Notes: a model not told the origin generated them from the letters alone. A stretch of 18,850 nucleotides of DNA from JBBQZL01 sp038207745 (GCA_038207745.1 JBBQZL010000028.1:1-18850); one strand, 5' to 3'. Counted from the first letter of the stretch, positions 1 through 7,441 are shown. A program made the numbers and translations.

Positions 1-68
1 CCTACAAGGGCAAGGGAGTGCGCTATCGCGGCGAACTGGTGACCCGGAAGGTTGGTAAGCGCGCATGA
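1..68 (+). CDS. rplF: 50S ribosomal protein L6 (uL6), 3' end only
   Basis: Only the last 21 codons are present, read from base 3 and ending at TGA 66-68. The C-terminal peptide, YKGKGVRYRGELVTRKVGKR followed by A, matches the usual end of bacterial L6, whose family signature is a KGKGVRY-type motif followed by a basic tail. L6 binds 23S rRNA near the sarcin-ricin loop in the large subunit. Its stop codon overlaps the rplR start as ATGA, the usual tight junction in the spc operon, where rplF precedes rplR. The rest of the gene lies upstream of the window. Confidence 0.93.
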   Translation, partial: YKGKGVRYRGELVTRKVGKRA

Positions 69-418
69 GTATTCCGACCAAGCAGCAGCGCAGGCTGCGC
101 AGACGGCGCCGTGTGCGCGCCAAGGTCACAGGCACCGTCGAACGCCCGCGTCTCTCGGTGTACAGGTCCAACCGTGGTGTCTTCGCTCAGCTCATCGACG
201 ACCGCGCGGGCCACACGCTGGCCGCGGTCAACTGGATCGAGCCGGATCTCAAGAAGTTGCAGCCCACCGAGCAGGCCAAGAAGGCAGGCGAGTTGCTCGC
301 GGAGCGGGCAAAGAAGGCCGGGGTCGAGACATGCGTCTTTGACCGCGGCGGATACCAGTACCACGGGCGCGTCCGCGCCCTGGCTGAGGGAGCCCGTGAA
401 GGAGGGTTGAAGTTCTAG
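65..418 (+). CDS. rplR: 50S ribosomal protein L18 (uL18)
   Basis: This 117-residue protein has the normal length and layout of L18. An arginine/lysine-rich N-terminus (about residues 8-22) is followed by the RPRLSVYRSN motif, and the C-terminal half contains the FDRGGYQYHGRVRALAEGAR signature. L18 binds 5S rRNA and anchors it to the central protuberance of the large subunit. The ATG overlaps the rplF stop (ATGA), so the two genes are probably translationally coupled. It is followed by a 23-nt gap and rpsE, the standard spc operon order. Nothing in the sequence is unusual. Confidence 0.97.
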   Translation: MSIPTKQQRRLRRRRRVRAKVTGTVERPRLSVYRSNRGVFAQLIDDRAGHTLAAVNWIEPDLKKLQPTEQAKKAGELLAERAKKAGVETCVFDRGGYQYHGRVRALAEGAREGGLKF

Positions 419-441
419 CCCGCTAGGGTGGATCGTCGCTT

Positions 442-1317
442 ATGAAGGGTTCGAACACAACACAGGTTGAAATGGTCAGTCCGCGAGGGCTGGATCTACA
501 GGAGCGCGTGATTGAGATCAATCGCGTCGCCAAGGTCGTCAAGGGCGGTCGTCGATTCTCCTTCACCGCGCTGGTTGCGGTCGGGGATGAGGAGTCGGTC
601 GTCGGAGTCGGCTATGGAAAGGCGCGGGAAGTTCCGCTCGCGATCCAGAAGGCCGCCGAAGACGCCCGCAAGAACATGATCCGGATCCCCAAGTACGGGC
701 AGACGCTGACACACAAGATCATCGGCCGCTATGGCGCCGGTCATGTTGTGCTGCGTCCGGCCAGTCCGGGTACCGGCGTCATCGCCGGCGGCGGAGTTCG
801 CGCCGTGCTCGAGTTGGGAGGCGTCCGTGACGTCCTCACCAAGAGCATCGGGACGCAGAACCCGATCAATCTGGTCAAGGCGACGATGGACGGCCTGATG
901 CGCCTGCGCCGCCCAGAGGATATTGCCGAGCTGCGCGGTCTCACCGTCAATCAGGTTCTCGGCATCGATGTTCGCAAATCGAGCGAGATCCTCGCCGCGC
1001 ACGCCGCCGCCGAGGCACCAGGGGCTGAGGAAGTTACCGCTGGTGCCGAAGCACCTGAGGCCGATGAGGCTTCAGCTGAGCCCACGGCTCCGGAGGTTGA
1101 TGAACCCGCCGCTGAGCCCGCCGCCGTCGAGCCTGAGGTCGAAGATCATGGATCACCGACCGCACCCGTGGCCAGTGAGCTGATCGATTCAGCAGATCTT
1201 TCCGACCCGTCGGAGGCAACGGAGGCAGCAGAAGCCCCAGGGGCTGAGGCACCCCAGGCCGACGCTCCCGCAGCCGACGCTGCCACGGAACCCGCTGAAG
1301 AGAAGAGCGATTCCTGA
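442..1317 (+). CDS. rpsE: 30S ribosomal protein S5 (uS5) with long acidic C-terminal tail
   Basis: Residues 1-187 form a normal S5. The N-terminal double-stranded-RNA-binding-like domain carries VIEINRVAKVVKGGRRFSF and VGVGYGKAREVPLAIQKA, and the second domain includes RPASPGTGVIAGGGVRAVLE and the conserved SIGTQNPINLVKATMDGL stretch. S5 sits near the mRNA entry site of the small subunit and affects decoding fidelity. The protein then continues for about 100 residues of Ala/Glu/Pro/Asp-rich sequence (188-291). There is no Lys or Arg between K179 and K288, which is odd for a ribosomal protein that is normally 160-220 residues long. The tail contains repeated EAPGAE and EA-like units. The reading frame is secure because the stop codon overlaps the rpmD start (TGATG). 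ATG 442 is preceded by AGGGTGG about 10 nt upstream; an internal ATG at 472 has no comparable site. Confidence 0.96.
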   Translation: MKGSNTTQVEMVSPRGLDLQERVIEINRVAKVVKGGRRFSFTALVAVGDEESVVGVGYGKAREVPLAIQKAAEDARKNMIRIPKYGQTLTHKIIGRYGAGHVVLRPASPGTGVIAGGGVRAVLELGGVRDVLTKSIGTQNPINLVKATMDGLMRLRRPEDIAELRGLTVNQVLGIDVRKSSEILAAHAAAEAPGAEEVTAGAEAPEADEASAEPTAPEVDEPAAEPAAVEPEVEDHGSPTAPVASELIDSADLSDPSEATEAAEAPGAEAPQADAPAADAATEPAEEKSDS

Positions 1318-1502
1318 TGGCGCACGACCTGAAGATCACCCAGACACGGTCCTCGATCTCGGCGAACCCGAAGCAGGAGGCCACACTCAGGTCCCTGGGC
1401 CTCGGTCGCATCGGCAGCACTGCCGAGCGCAAGGAGACCGACCAGCTCCGTGGCCAGATCCGCGTGATCGAGCATCTTGTACAGACCGAGGAGGTTTCCT
1501 GA
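1317..1502 (+). CDS. rpmD: 50S ribosomal protein L30 (uL30)
   Basis: A 61-residue protein of normal bacterial L30 length. It carries the expected LKITQTRSSI beta strand, the LRSLGLGRIG turn that contacts 23S rRNA, and a C-terminal IRVIEHLVQTEE strand. It overlaps rpsE by one base at its start and rplO by one base at its end (both TGATG), so translation is probably coupled through the S5-L30-L15 block. L30 is a small peripheral large-subunit protein and is often absent in other phyla; its presence here is usual for actinobacteria. Confidence 0.96.
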   Translation: MAHDLKITQTRSSISANPKQEATLRSLGLGRIGSTAERKETDQLRGQIRVIEHLVQTEEVS

Positions 1503-1993
1503 TGGCCGAGACACCCCGCTCTGAGGAGATCGGACTTCACAATCTGAAGCCGAAGCCCGGCTCGCGTCGCCGTCGCAAGCGCGTCGGCCGCGGCGAGGGT
1601 TCCGGACTTGGCAAGACCGCCGGCCGAGGCCAGGACGGTTACGGCTCACGCGCAGGCTCGAAGCAGAAGGCCGGCTACGAAGGTGGCCAGAACCCGATCC
1701 ACATGCGGATGCGCAAGCTGCGCGGCCCGCACATGAAGAAGTCGATGCCGTTTGAGAATTTCCGTACCGCAACGCAGCCGATCAATGTTGCCGACCTGGA
1801 GGAGCGCTTCGACGCAGGCGCCGAGGTCACTCCGGAAACGCTCCGTGAGAAGGGTCTCGCCAAGCGCCACGATCCGATCAAGATCCTGGCCCGTGGTGAG
1901 ATCTCGAAGAAGCTGACGGTCAAGGCCAATGGTTTCAGCGCCACTGCGCGCGAGAAGATCGAGGCAGCGGGCGGCACCTGCGAGGAGCTCTAG
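1502..1993 (+). CDS. rplO: 50S ribosomal protein L15 (uL15)
   Basis: This 163-residue protein has L15 features in order. The N-terminal GLHNLKPKPGSRRRRKRVGR and the glycine/arginine-rich GRGEGSGLGKTAGRGQDGYG form the extended loop that threads into 23S rRNA. The globular part ends with VKANGFSATAREKIEAAGG. A strong Shine-Dalgarno sequence (GAGGAGG, 1488-1494) sits 7 nt before the ATG, inside rpmD. The stop TAG directly abuts the secY GTG. L15 is a late-assembly large-subunit protein, and rplO-secY adjacency is standard for the spc operon. Confidence 0.97.
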   Translation: MAETPRSEEIGLHNLKPKPGSRRRRKRVGRGEGSGLGKTAGRGQDGYGSRAGSKQKAGYEGGQNPIHMRMRKLRGPHMKKSMPFENFRTATQPINVADLEERFDAGAEVTPETLREKGLAKRHDPIKILARGEISKKLTVKANGFSATAREKIEAAGGTCEEL

Positions 1994-3265
1994 GTGCTCC
2001 AGACGCTCGCGCACGCATTCAGCGTCGCAGAGATCCGCAAGAAGCTCGCCTTTGCCGCGGCGATGCTGCTGCTCTACAGGCTCGGTTCCTACATCCCGGT
2101 TCCGGGCGTTGATGTCAATGTCGTCAAGGACATCGAAAGCAACTTCCAGGGGTCGAACATCCTCGGCTTCCTCAACCTGTTCTCAGGTGGAAGCCTCTCG
2201 CGACTTTCACTCTTTGCGCTCGGGATCATGCCGTACATCACGGCCTCGATCATCTTCCAGCTTCTTTCCGTCGTCGTGCCGGCGATCGAGAAGCTCCAGA
2301 AGGAGGGCGAGGTCGGCCAGCAGAAGATCACCCAGTACACGCGCTACCTCGCCGTCGGCCTGTCCGCCGGCCAGGCGGTCGGCTACGTCTTCCTCTTCCG
2401 CTCATTCCAGTCCAGCACCGGGCAGAGCGTTGTCGGAAATCTGACCTTCGCGAAGCTCTTCCTGATCGTCACCTGTCTGACCGCCGGCGCGACGCTGCTG
2501 ATGTGGCTGGGCGAGTTGATAACCCAGCGTGGCATCGGCAACGGCATCTCGCTGATGATCTTCACCTCGATCGTCTCGGGCCTGCCCCGGGGCATCTCCG
2601 CCTGGTGGAACAATCCCGATCAGGTCTTTGTCGTGATCATGCCGTTCCTGGCCCTGGCCGTCGTCGTCGCGATCGTCTTCGTCCAGGAGGGTCAGCGCCG
2701 GATCCCGGTCCAGTACGCGAAGCGGGTGGTCGGACGCAAAATGACCTCCGGCGGCTCGACCTATCTGCCGCTGCGGGTCAACATGGCCGGCGTGATCCCG
2801 GTCATCTTTGCCGCATCGATCATGGCCTTTCCTCCGACCGTCGGGCAGTTGATCAACACGCCATTGGCGCTTGATTTCGCGGCATTCTTCAGCCCCAGCA
2901 GCTGGGCATATGTGGTCGGTGAGGTCTTCTTCATCATCATCTTCACCTACTTCTACACAGCGGTCACCTTCAATCCTGTCGACCAGGCGGACAATCTGAA
3001 GAAATACGGCGGCTTCATACCCGGGGTCAGACCCGGGCGGCCTACGGCCGAGTACCTGGACAGAATCCTCTCGCGACTCACCTTCCCGGGAGCCCTGTAC
3101 CTGGGCGCAGTGGCCGCCTTCCCGACGATCTTGATCAACCAGACTTCGGCCAACTTCTTTTTCGGAGGCACCTCGATCCTGATTGTGATCGGCGTCGCCC
3201 TCGATACGGTCAAGCAGCTCGAGGCGCAGCTGATGATGCGCAACTACGAAGGCTTCCTGAAGTAG
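1994..3265 (+). CDS. secY: Protein translocase channel subunit SecY
   Basis: At 423 residues this is a normal-length SecY, the central pore of the Sec translocon in the cytoplasmic membrane. The N-terminus carries the amphipathic helix AEIRKKLAFAAAMLLLYRLG and the plug-region LNLFSGGSLSRLSLFALGIM. Ten hydrophobic segments can be picked out. Conserved cytoplasmic loops include GQRRIPVQYAKR, KYGGFIPGVRPGRPTAEYLD and the C-terminal MMRNYEGFLK. The start is GTG, immediately after the rplO stop, with GAGGAG (1982-1987) 6 nt upstream inside rplO. adk follows after 13 nt, the common secY-adk-map arrangement. Secreted products elsewhere in the window (11480-12772 and 14155-14667) would be clients. 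Confidence 0.98.
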   Translation: MLQTLAHAFSVAEIRKKLAFAAAMLLLYRLGSYIPVPGVDVNVVKDIESNFQGSNILGFLNLFSGGSLSRLSLFALGIMPYITASIIFQLLSVVVPAIEKLQKEGEVGQQKITQYTRYLAVGLSAGQAVGYVFLFRSFQSSTGQSVVGNLTFAKLFLIVTCLTAGATLLMWLGELITQRGIGNGISLMIFTSIVSGLPRGISAWWNNPDQVFVVIMPFLALAVVVAIVFVQEGQRRIPVQYAKRVVGRKMTSGGSTYLPLRVNMAGVIPVIFAASIMAFPPTVGQLINTPLALDFAAFFSPSSWAYVVGEVFFIIIFTYFYTAVTFNPVDQADNLKKYGGFIPGVRPGRPTAEYLDRILSRLTFPGALYLGAVAAFPTILINQTSANFFFGGTSILIVIGVALDTVKQLEAQLMMRNYEGFLK

Positions 3266-3278
3266 TCGTGGCCTGGTC

Positions 3279-3956
3279 ATGTCAGAACTCAATCTCGTAC
3301 TACTAGGCCCTCCGGGGTCAGGCAAAGGCACCCAGGGCGAGCGCCTGCAGGAAATTCTCGAGCTTCCCTACTACGCAACGGGTGACATCCTTCGCGCCGC
3401 CGTGCGGGATCAGACTCCGGTCGGCAGGACCGCCGAGGAATACATGAACCGCGGTGACCTCGTTCCCGACGAGGTGATCATCGGGGTGATCTCCGAGCGC
3501 CTCGCGAGTCCGGAGGCAGCCGATGGCTTCATCCTCGACGGCTTTCCGCGGACGATCCCGCAGGCCGAGGCACTTGACGGCGAACTCGAAAAGCTCGGGA
3601 GGTCCCTGAGCTCAACGATCCTCGTCGACGTGAGTGACGATGAGGTGGTCCGCCGACTTGGCGGTCGCCGCACCTGCGCCGATGGGCACGTCTACCACGT
3701 CGAGTTCAACCCGCCGGAGCAGGAGGGCATCTGCGATGTCGACGGCAGTGATCTGGCGACTCGCGACGATGACGAGCCCGAGGTGATCCGCAACCGTCTC
3801 GAGCAGTACCACCTCAAGACCGAGCCGCTGGTCGAGTACTACGACCGCAAGGGCATCCTCCGCCGCGTACATGGGTTCGGCAGCCCCGACGAGGTCTCCA
3901 GCGAGATCCGCGGACAGCTCACGACCCTGAAGCTCGAAGAAGAGCTCGACGGTTGA
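3279..3956 (+). CDS. adk: Adenylate kinase, long form with unusual LID zinc site
   Basis: The enzyme converts ATP + AMP to 2 ADP in the cytosol. The P-loop is GPPGSGKGT (residues 10-18). The AMP-binding YYATGDILRAAV and DGFPRTIPQAE segments and the LID arginines are present. At 225 residues it is the long form. In zinc-containing Gram-positive enzymes the LID usually has C-X2-C...C-X2-C/D. Here the first half reads RRTCADGHVYH and the second GICDVDG, so the candidate ligands are C133, H137, C152 and D155 in a C-X3-H...C-X2-D arrangement, with the second cysteine missing. Zinc binding is therefore plausible but not certain. The ATG has no clear Shine-Dalgarno sequence; translation is probably coupled to secY. 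Confidence 0.97.
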   Translation: MSELNLVLLGPPGSGKGTQGERLQEILELPYYATGDILRAAVRDQTPVGRTAEEYMNRGDLVPDEVIIGVISERLASPEAADGFILDGFPRTIPQAEALDGELEKLGRSLSSTILVDVSDDEVVRRLGGRRTCADGHVYHVEFNPPEQEGICDVDGSDLATRDDDEPEVIRNRLEQYHLKTEPLVEYYDRKGILRRVHGFGSPDEVSSEIRGQLTTLKLEEELDG

Positions 3957-3981
3957 TCCGCCCGGCGAAGGCAGGTCATCG

Positions 3982-4749
3982 ATGATCATCAAGAAGTCCC
4001 CCGCGGAGATCGAGCAGATGGCTGTGGCGGGCCGCATCCATGCGCGCTGCCTGCGGATGCTGATCTCGAAGACCCGTCCCGGCTTGACGACGCTCGACCT
4101 GGATCAGGCGGCCGAGAAGTTCATCGTCTCCCAAGGCGCCGTCCCGACCTTCAAGGGTTTCCGGGGATTCCCCGCATCGATCTGTGCATCACCGAACTCT
4201 ATGGTCGTCCATGGCATCCCGGATGACCGTGAGCTCGAACGCGGCGACATCCTCTCGATCGATGTCGGGGTGACCAAGGATGGATGGGTCGCCGATGGAG
4301 CCGTGACGATCCCGGTCGGTGATATTGACCCCGAGACCACTCGGCTGCTCGAGACCACAAAGAGCTCACTCTTCGCCGGTATCGAGCACGCCCGGCCGGG
4401 GAGTCACCTCAGCGATATCTCCGCGGCCGTTCAGCAGACCAATGAGGCCGAGGGCTTCGGAGTGATCAAGACGCTTGTCGGACACGGGATCGGCCGCTCG
4501 ATGCACGAGGATCCCCAGATTCCCAACTTCGGTGAGCCTGGCAAGGGACCGAAGCTCGAAGAGGGCATGGTCCTGGCGATCGAGCCGATGGTAAACGCCG
4601 GCGCCCCGGGCATCAGAATGGGTGATGACGAGTGGGCGGTCTTCTCGGAAGATGGCTCGCAGGCGGCGCATTTCGAGTTCACGGTTGCGGTGACCGCCGA
4701 CGGACCGCGTATTCTGACCCCCTGGCACGAGGCCGAGCCTCAGCAATAG
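3982..4749 (+). CDS. map: Methionine aminopeptidase, type I
   Basis: This 255-residue cytosolic enzyme removes the initiator methionine from nascent proteins. All five metal ligands of the pita-bread fold can be placed: D94 (in SIDVG), D105 (in VADGAV), H168 (in VGHGIGRSMHE), E201 (in AIEPM) and E232 (in HFEFTV). The substrate-site histidines H77 (VVHGIP) and H175 are also present. There is no N-terminal SH3-binding or zinc-finger extension, so it is the short type Ia/Ib form. It follows adk by 25 nt. In many actinobacteria infA comes next; here rpmJ follows after 106 nt. Confidence 0.97.
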   Translation: MIIKKSPAEIEQMAVAGRIHARCLRMLISKTRPGLTTLDLDQAAEKFIVSQGAVPTFKGFRGFPASICASPNSMVVHGIPDDRELERGDILSIDVGVTKDGWVADGAVTIPVGDIDPETTRLLETTKSSLFAGIEHARPGSHLSDISAAVQQTNEAEGFGVIKTLVGHGIGRSMHEDPQIPNFGEPGKGPKLEEGMVLAIEPMVNAGAPGIRMGDDEWAVFSEDGSQAAHFEFTVAVTADGPRILTPWHEAEPQQ

Positions 4750-4855
4750 TGCCTGTCCTGCTAATCTTTCGCGTCGGTCCTTGGACCACGTTTCATTCTC
4801 CCTGCCTATCTCCTGAGGCGGGCGGAAATCCTAATCAATGTAGAAATCGGGGACG
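4750..4855 (+). other. Gap between map and rpmJ, no infA
   Basis: This is the longest gap inside the ribosomal cluster, and infA commonly sits here in actinobacteria. It is too short for the roughly 72-codon infA and contains no fragment of it that I can see. It holds a short dyad (GGTC-CTTG-GACC, 4776-4787) and TAGAAA at 4841-4846, about 10 nt before the rpmJ start. That could be the -10 of an internal promoter, but no good -35 is visible. Confidence 0.35.
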
Positions 4856-4969
4856 ATGAAGGTTCGAGCGTCCGTAAAAACGATGTGCGAGAAGTGCAAG
4901 GTCATCCGGCGCAACGGCGTCGTCCTGGTGATCTGCCCAAACCCTCGACACAAGCAGAGGCAAGGCTGA
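4856..4969 (+). CDS. rpmJ: 50S ribosomal protein L36 (bL36), zinc-binding form
   Basis: A 37-codon gene starting at ATG 4856 and ending at TGA 4967-4969. The translation begins MKVRASVKTMCEKC and ends NPRHKQRQG, typical of L36. The zinc ribbon is intact as C11-X2-C14-X12-C27-X4-H32, so this is the C+ form. L36 is the smallest large-subunit protein and binds 23S rRNA domain VI. It lies directly before rpsM, with the next ATG starting one base after its stop, which is the standard position at the spc/alpha boundary. Confidence 0.96.
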   Translation: MKVRASVKTMCEKCKVIRRNGVVLVICPNPRHKQRQG

Positions 4970-5353
4970 ATGGCGCGTATCGCCGGGGTCAACATCCCCG
5001 TGAACAAGAGGGCTGAAATCGGCCTGACATATATCTACGGAGTCGGCCAATCGACGGCGCAGGAAGTTCTCGCCAAGACTGGAATCGACCCGGACACCGC
5101 GGTCAAGGATCTGACCGAGGATGAGGTGATCAAGCTTCGCGATGCCGTCGACGAGTATCTGGTCGAGGGCGATCTCAGGCGTGAGCGTTCGCAGAACGTC
5201 AAGCGTCTGATGGAGATCGGTGCCTACAGGGGAATGCGCCATCGCCGCGGCCTGCCTGTCCGGGGCCAGCGCACAAAGACCAACGCACGCGGCCGCAAGG
5301 GTCCGCGCCGTATGAGTGTCGCCGGTAAGCGCAAGGCGCCGGGACCCAGGTAG
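4970..5353 (+). CDS. rpsM: 30S ribosomal protein S13 (uS13)
   Basis: This 127-residue protein starts MARIAGVNIPVNKRAEIGLT and continues with the helix-two-turn-helix segment IYGVGQSTAQEVLAKTGID. The C-terminal tail has the signature RGMRHRRGLPVRGQRTKTNA and ends in basic residues (KGPRR...GKRKAPGPR). S13 lies in the small-subunit head and contacts the P-site tRNA and the large subunit. It begins directly after rpmJ and is followed by rpsK after 10 nt, the usual alpha operon order. Confidence 0.98.
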   Translation: MARIAGVNIPVNKRAEIGLTYIYGVGQSTAQEVLAKTGIDPDTAVKDLTEDEVIKLRDAVDEYLVEGDLRRERSQNVKRLMEIGAYRGMRHRRGLPVRGQRTKTNARGRKGPRRMSVAGKRKAPGPR

Positions 5354-5363
5354 GGGAGAGTAA

Positions 5364-5762
5364 GTGGCACCGAAGAAACAACCCAAGGGTCGTTCGCGCC
5401 GTCGTGTTCGCAAGAACATCACGATCGGTCAGGCGCACATCAAGACTTCTTTCAACAACACCATTGTCACCCTCACCGACCTCGAGGGCAATGTGATTGC
5501 GTGGGAATCCGCCGGAAGCGCCGGTTTCAAGGGCTCTCGCAAGTCGACGCCGTTTGCCGCGCAGGTCACCGCCGACTCCGCTGCCAAGAAGGGCATGGAG
5601 CACGGGCTCGAGAAGGTCGAGGTCTTCGCCAAGGGCGCTGGATCCGGTCGCGAGACCGCGATCCGCTCGCTGCAGGCGGCCGGCCTCGACGTGACCACGG
5701 TCAAGGATGTTTCACCGCAAGCCCATAACGGCTGCCGTCCCAAGAAGCGCCGGAGGGTCTAG
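5364..5762 (+). CDS. rpsK: 30S ribosomal protein S11 (uS11)
   Basis: A 132-residue S11 with the core ITIGQAHIKTSFNNTIVTLT, the GFKGSRKSTPFAAQ loop and the C-terminal HNGCRPKKRRRV that lines the mRNA exit region of the platform. The start is GTG at 5364 with GGGGAGAG a few bases upstream. The segment before HNGC reads VSPQA, where many bacteria have a P-x-P; this is a minor variation. It is separated from rpsD by only 2 nt. Confidence 0.97.
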   Translation: MAPKKQPKGRSRRRVRKNITIGQAHIKTSFNNTIVTLTDLEGNVIAWESAGSAGFKGSRKSTPFAAQVTADSAAKKGMEHGLEKVEVFAKGAGSGRETAIRSLQAAGLDVTTVKDVSPQAHNGCRPKKRRRV

Positions 5763-5764
5763 GC

Positions 5765-6385
5765 ATGGCCAGAGACACATCACCACCTTGCAAGCAGTGC
5801 CGCCGAGAGGGCCAGAAGTTGTTCCTCAAGGGCGAGCGATGCTTCACCGACAAGTGCGCCGTCGACCGTCGGGCATATCCGCCCGGCGAGCATGGCCGCG
5901 GCCGGATGCGTCAGTCGGAGTACCGGACACAGCTTCGCGAGAAGCAGAAGGCCAGGCGCTACTACCAGGTGCTCGAGAAGCAGTTCCGCGCCTACTACGA
6001 CAGGGCGACGCGGCAGCCCGGAGTCACCGGTGAGAACCTGTTGCGGCTGCTCGAGTCCCGTTTCGACAACATCCTTGTCCGGCTTGGCTTCGCAGCGTCG
6101 CGACGTCAGGCCAGGCAGTTGATCCGGCACGGCCACTGGTTGATCAATGGCCGCCGCGTCGACATTCCGAGCTACCAGCTTCGCGCCGACGACGTGATCA
6201 TGTTCAAGGCGGGTTCCGACGCCACTGAAGTGGTCCGGCAGGCAACCGAGCTCGTCTCCGCGGTCCCGGCCTGGCTGCAGGCCGACCATGACGCATTGAC
6301 GGCAAAGATTTTGCGCCTTCCCGAGCGCTCCGAGATTTCGGCGCCGGTCGAGGAGCAGCTCATTGTTGAGCTGTACTCCAAGTAG
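5765..6385 (+). CDS. rpsD: 30S ribosomal protein S4 (uS4), zinc-binding form
   Basis: At 206 residues this is normal-length S4. The N-terminal domain has a cysteine set C9-X2-C12-X13-C26-X4-C31, the zinc-binding (C+) version. The S4 RNA-binding domain follows at about residues 90-155, with LLRLLESRFDNILVRLGFA, ASRRQARQLIRHGHWLINGR and VDIPSYQL. S4 starts 30S assembly on the 5' domain of 16S rRNA and in E. coli represses the alpha operon; whether it does so here cannot be read from the sequence. GGAGGG lies about 8 nt before the ATG, in the end of rpsK. The next gene, rpoA, is 42 nt downstream. Confidence 0.97.
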   Translation: MARDTSPPCKQCRREGQKLFLKGERCFTDKCAVDRRAYPPGEHGRGRMRQSEYRTQLREKQKARRYYQVLEKQFRAYYDRATRQPGVTGENLLRLLESRFDNILVRLGFAASRRQARQLIRHGHWLINGRRVDIPSYQLRADDVIMFKAGSDATEVVRQATELVSAVPAWLQADHDALTAKILRLPERSEISAPVEEQLIVELYSK

Positions 6386-6404
6386 CGCAGCCGTCTTTTT
6401 CTTC
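6370..6404 (+). terminator. Weak hairpin plus T-tract between rpsD and rpoA
   Basis: GCTGTACT (6370-6377) can pair with AGTA (6381-6384) and CAGC (6388-6391) around a 3-nt loop and a 3-nt bulge. TCTTTTTCTTC (6394-6404) follows. The stem overlaps the rpsD stop codon. A U-rich run after a hairpin is scarce in this GC-rich sequence, so this may be a leaky attenuator lowering rpoA relative to the ribosomal genes. The stem is short and the call is tentative. Confidence 0.25.
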
Positions 6405-6427
6405 AAACACGCATACCGAAGGAACGC

Positions 6428-7399
6428 ATGACTACTGAATTCCAGGTCCCACGAATCAGCGTCGAAACGAGTGACGAATCAAAGGGCTCCTTCACAGTCG
6501 AGCCGCTCGACAAGGGCTTCGGGTACACATTCGGCAACAGCCTTCGTCGTGTCCTGCTCTCTTCTCTTGGAGGAGCGGCGATCATCAGCGTTCGCATCGA
6601 AGGTGTTTCCCACGAGTTCTCGACCATCGACGGCGTCAAGGAAGACGTCACCGACATCGTCCTGAACCTCAAGGACATCGTCGTCCGCATGCACACCGAT
6701 GCCGACGAGATCGAGGCTCCGCTGGTCGCATCCGGCCCCGGTGAGATTCGCGCCAAGGACATCGACCTGCCCTCGGGCGTCGAGATCCTGACCCCGGACG
6801 CACCGATTGCCACGCTCGAGTCGAAGACCAAGATCGAGATGTACCTGACCATCGGGCGAGGCCGCGGTTACTCGCCGGCCGAGGAGAACAAGTCAGATGA
6901 TCAGCCGATCGGCGTGATTCCGATCGACTCGATCTTCTCGCCGATCCGCCGCGCGACCTACATCGTCGACTCGGCACGAGTCGGGCAGCGCACCGACTTC
7001 GACAAGCTGACGATCGAGCTCGAGACCGATGGTTCGATCGAGCCGACCGCCGCGCTTCGCGAGGCCTCGGAGATCCTGATCAAGAACCTCGCGATCTTCA
7101 GTGATCCTGACACCGTCGAAGATCTGACGACCCGCGATCCGGTCGCTGTTCAGGACTCCTATGTCGAGGTCGATGGCATCGGTTCGTCCGGGGACGGCAA
7201 CGACGAGATCCTGATCGAGGAGCTCGAGCTGGGTGTTCGTTCGTACAACTGCCTCAAGCGTGCCGGAGTCCAGACCGTCGGTGACCTGCTTCGTAAGTCA
7301 GAATCAGAACTCAACGCGATTCCGAACTTCGGCCAGAAGTCGATTGAAGAAGTGACCGAGACGCTGCATTCCCGTGGCCTCGACCTTCGCCAGGACTGA
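6428..7399 (+). CDS. rpoA: RNA polymerase alpha subunit
   Basis: This 323-residue protein has both alpha domains. The N-terminal domain (about 1-230) dimerises and docks beta and beta prime; it includes FTVEPLDKGFGYTFGNSLRR and the EGVSHEFSTIDGVKEDVTDI loop. The C-terminal domain (about 260-320) holds LGVRSYNCLKRAGVQTVGDL, the DNA- and activator-binding surface with the equivalent of the '265' arginine, and NFGQKSIEEVTETL. AAGGA lies 5 nt before the ATG. It sits between rpsD and rplQ, its usual place in the alpha operon. Confidence 0.98.
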   Translation: MTTEFQVPRISVETSDESKGSFTVEPLDKGFGYTFGNSLRRVLLSSLGGAAIISVRIEGVSHEFSTIDGVKEDVTDIVLNLKDIVVRMHTDADEIEAPLVASGPGEIRAKDIDLPSGVEILTPDAPIATLESKTKIEMYLTIGRGRGYSPAEENKSDDQPIGVIPIDSIFSPIRRATYIVDSARVGQRTDFDKLTIELETDGSIEPTAALREASEILIKNLAIFSDPDTVEDLTTRDPVAVQDSYVEVDGIGSSGDGNDEILIEELELGVRSYNCLKRAGVQTVGDLLRKSESELNAIPNFGQKSIEEVTETLHSRGLDLRQD

Positions 7400-7441
7400 C
7401 CGGGCCGAGCGGACCCAGAGAGATAGGTAAGAGGAGAACCG

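Noticed and set aside
2402..3331. Long open frame antisense to secY (309 codons, minus strand)
   Set aside because: It lies wholly opposite secY and the start of adk, its translation is Arg/Asp/Gly-rich low-information sequence, and secY is certain. It is a GC-rich shadow frame.
4841..4856. rpmJ as another leaderless gene
   Set aside because: TAGAAA is 10 nt from the ATG and lacks the final T, and GGGG before the ATG could act as a weak ribosome site. Too weak to claim.
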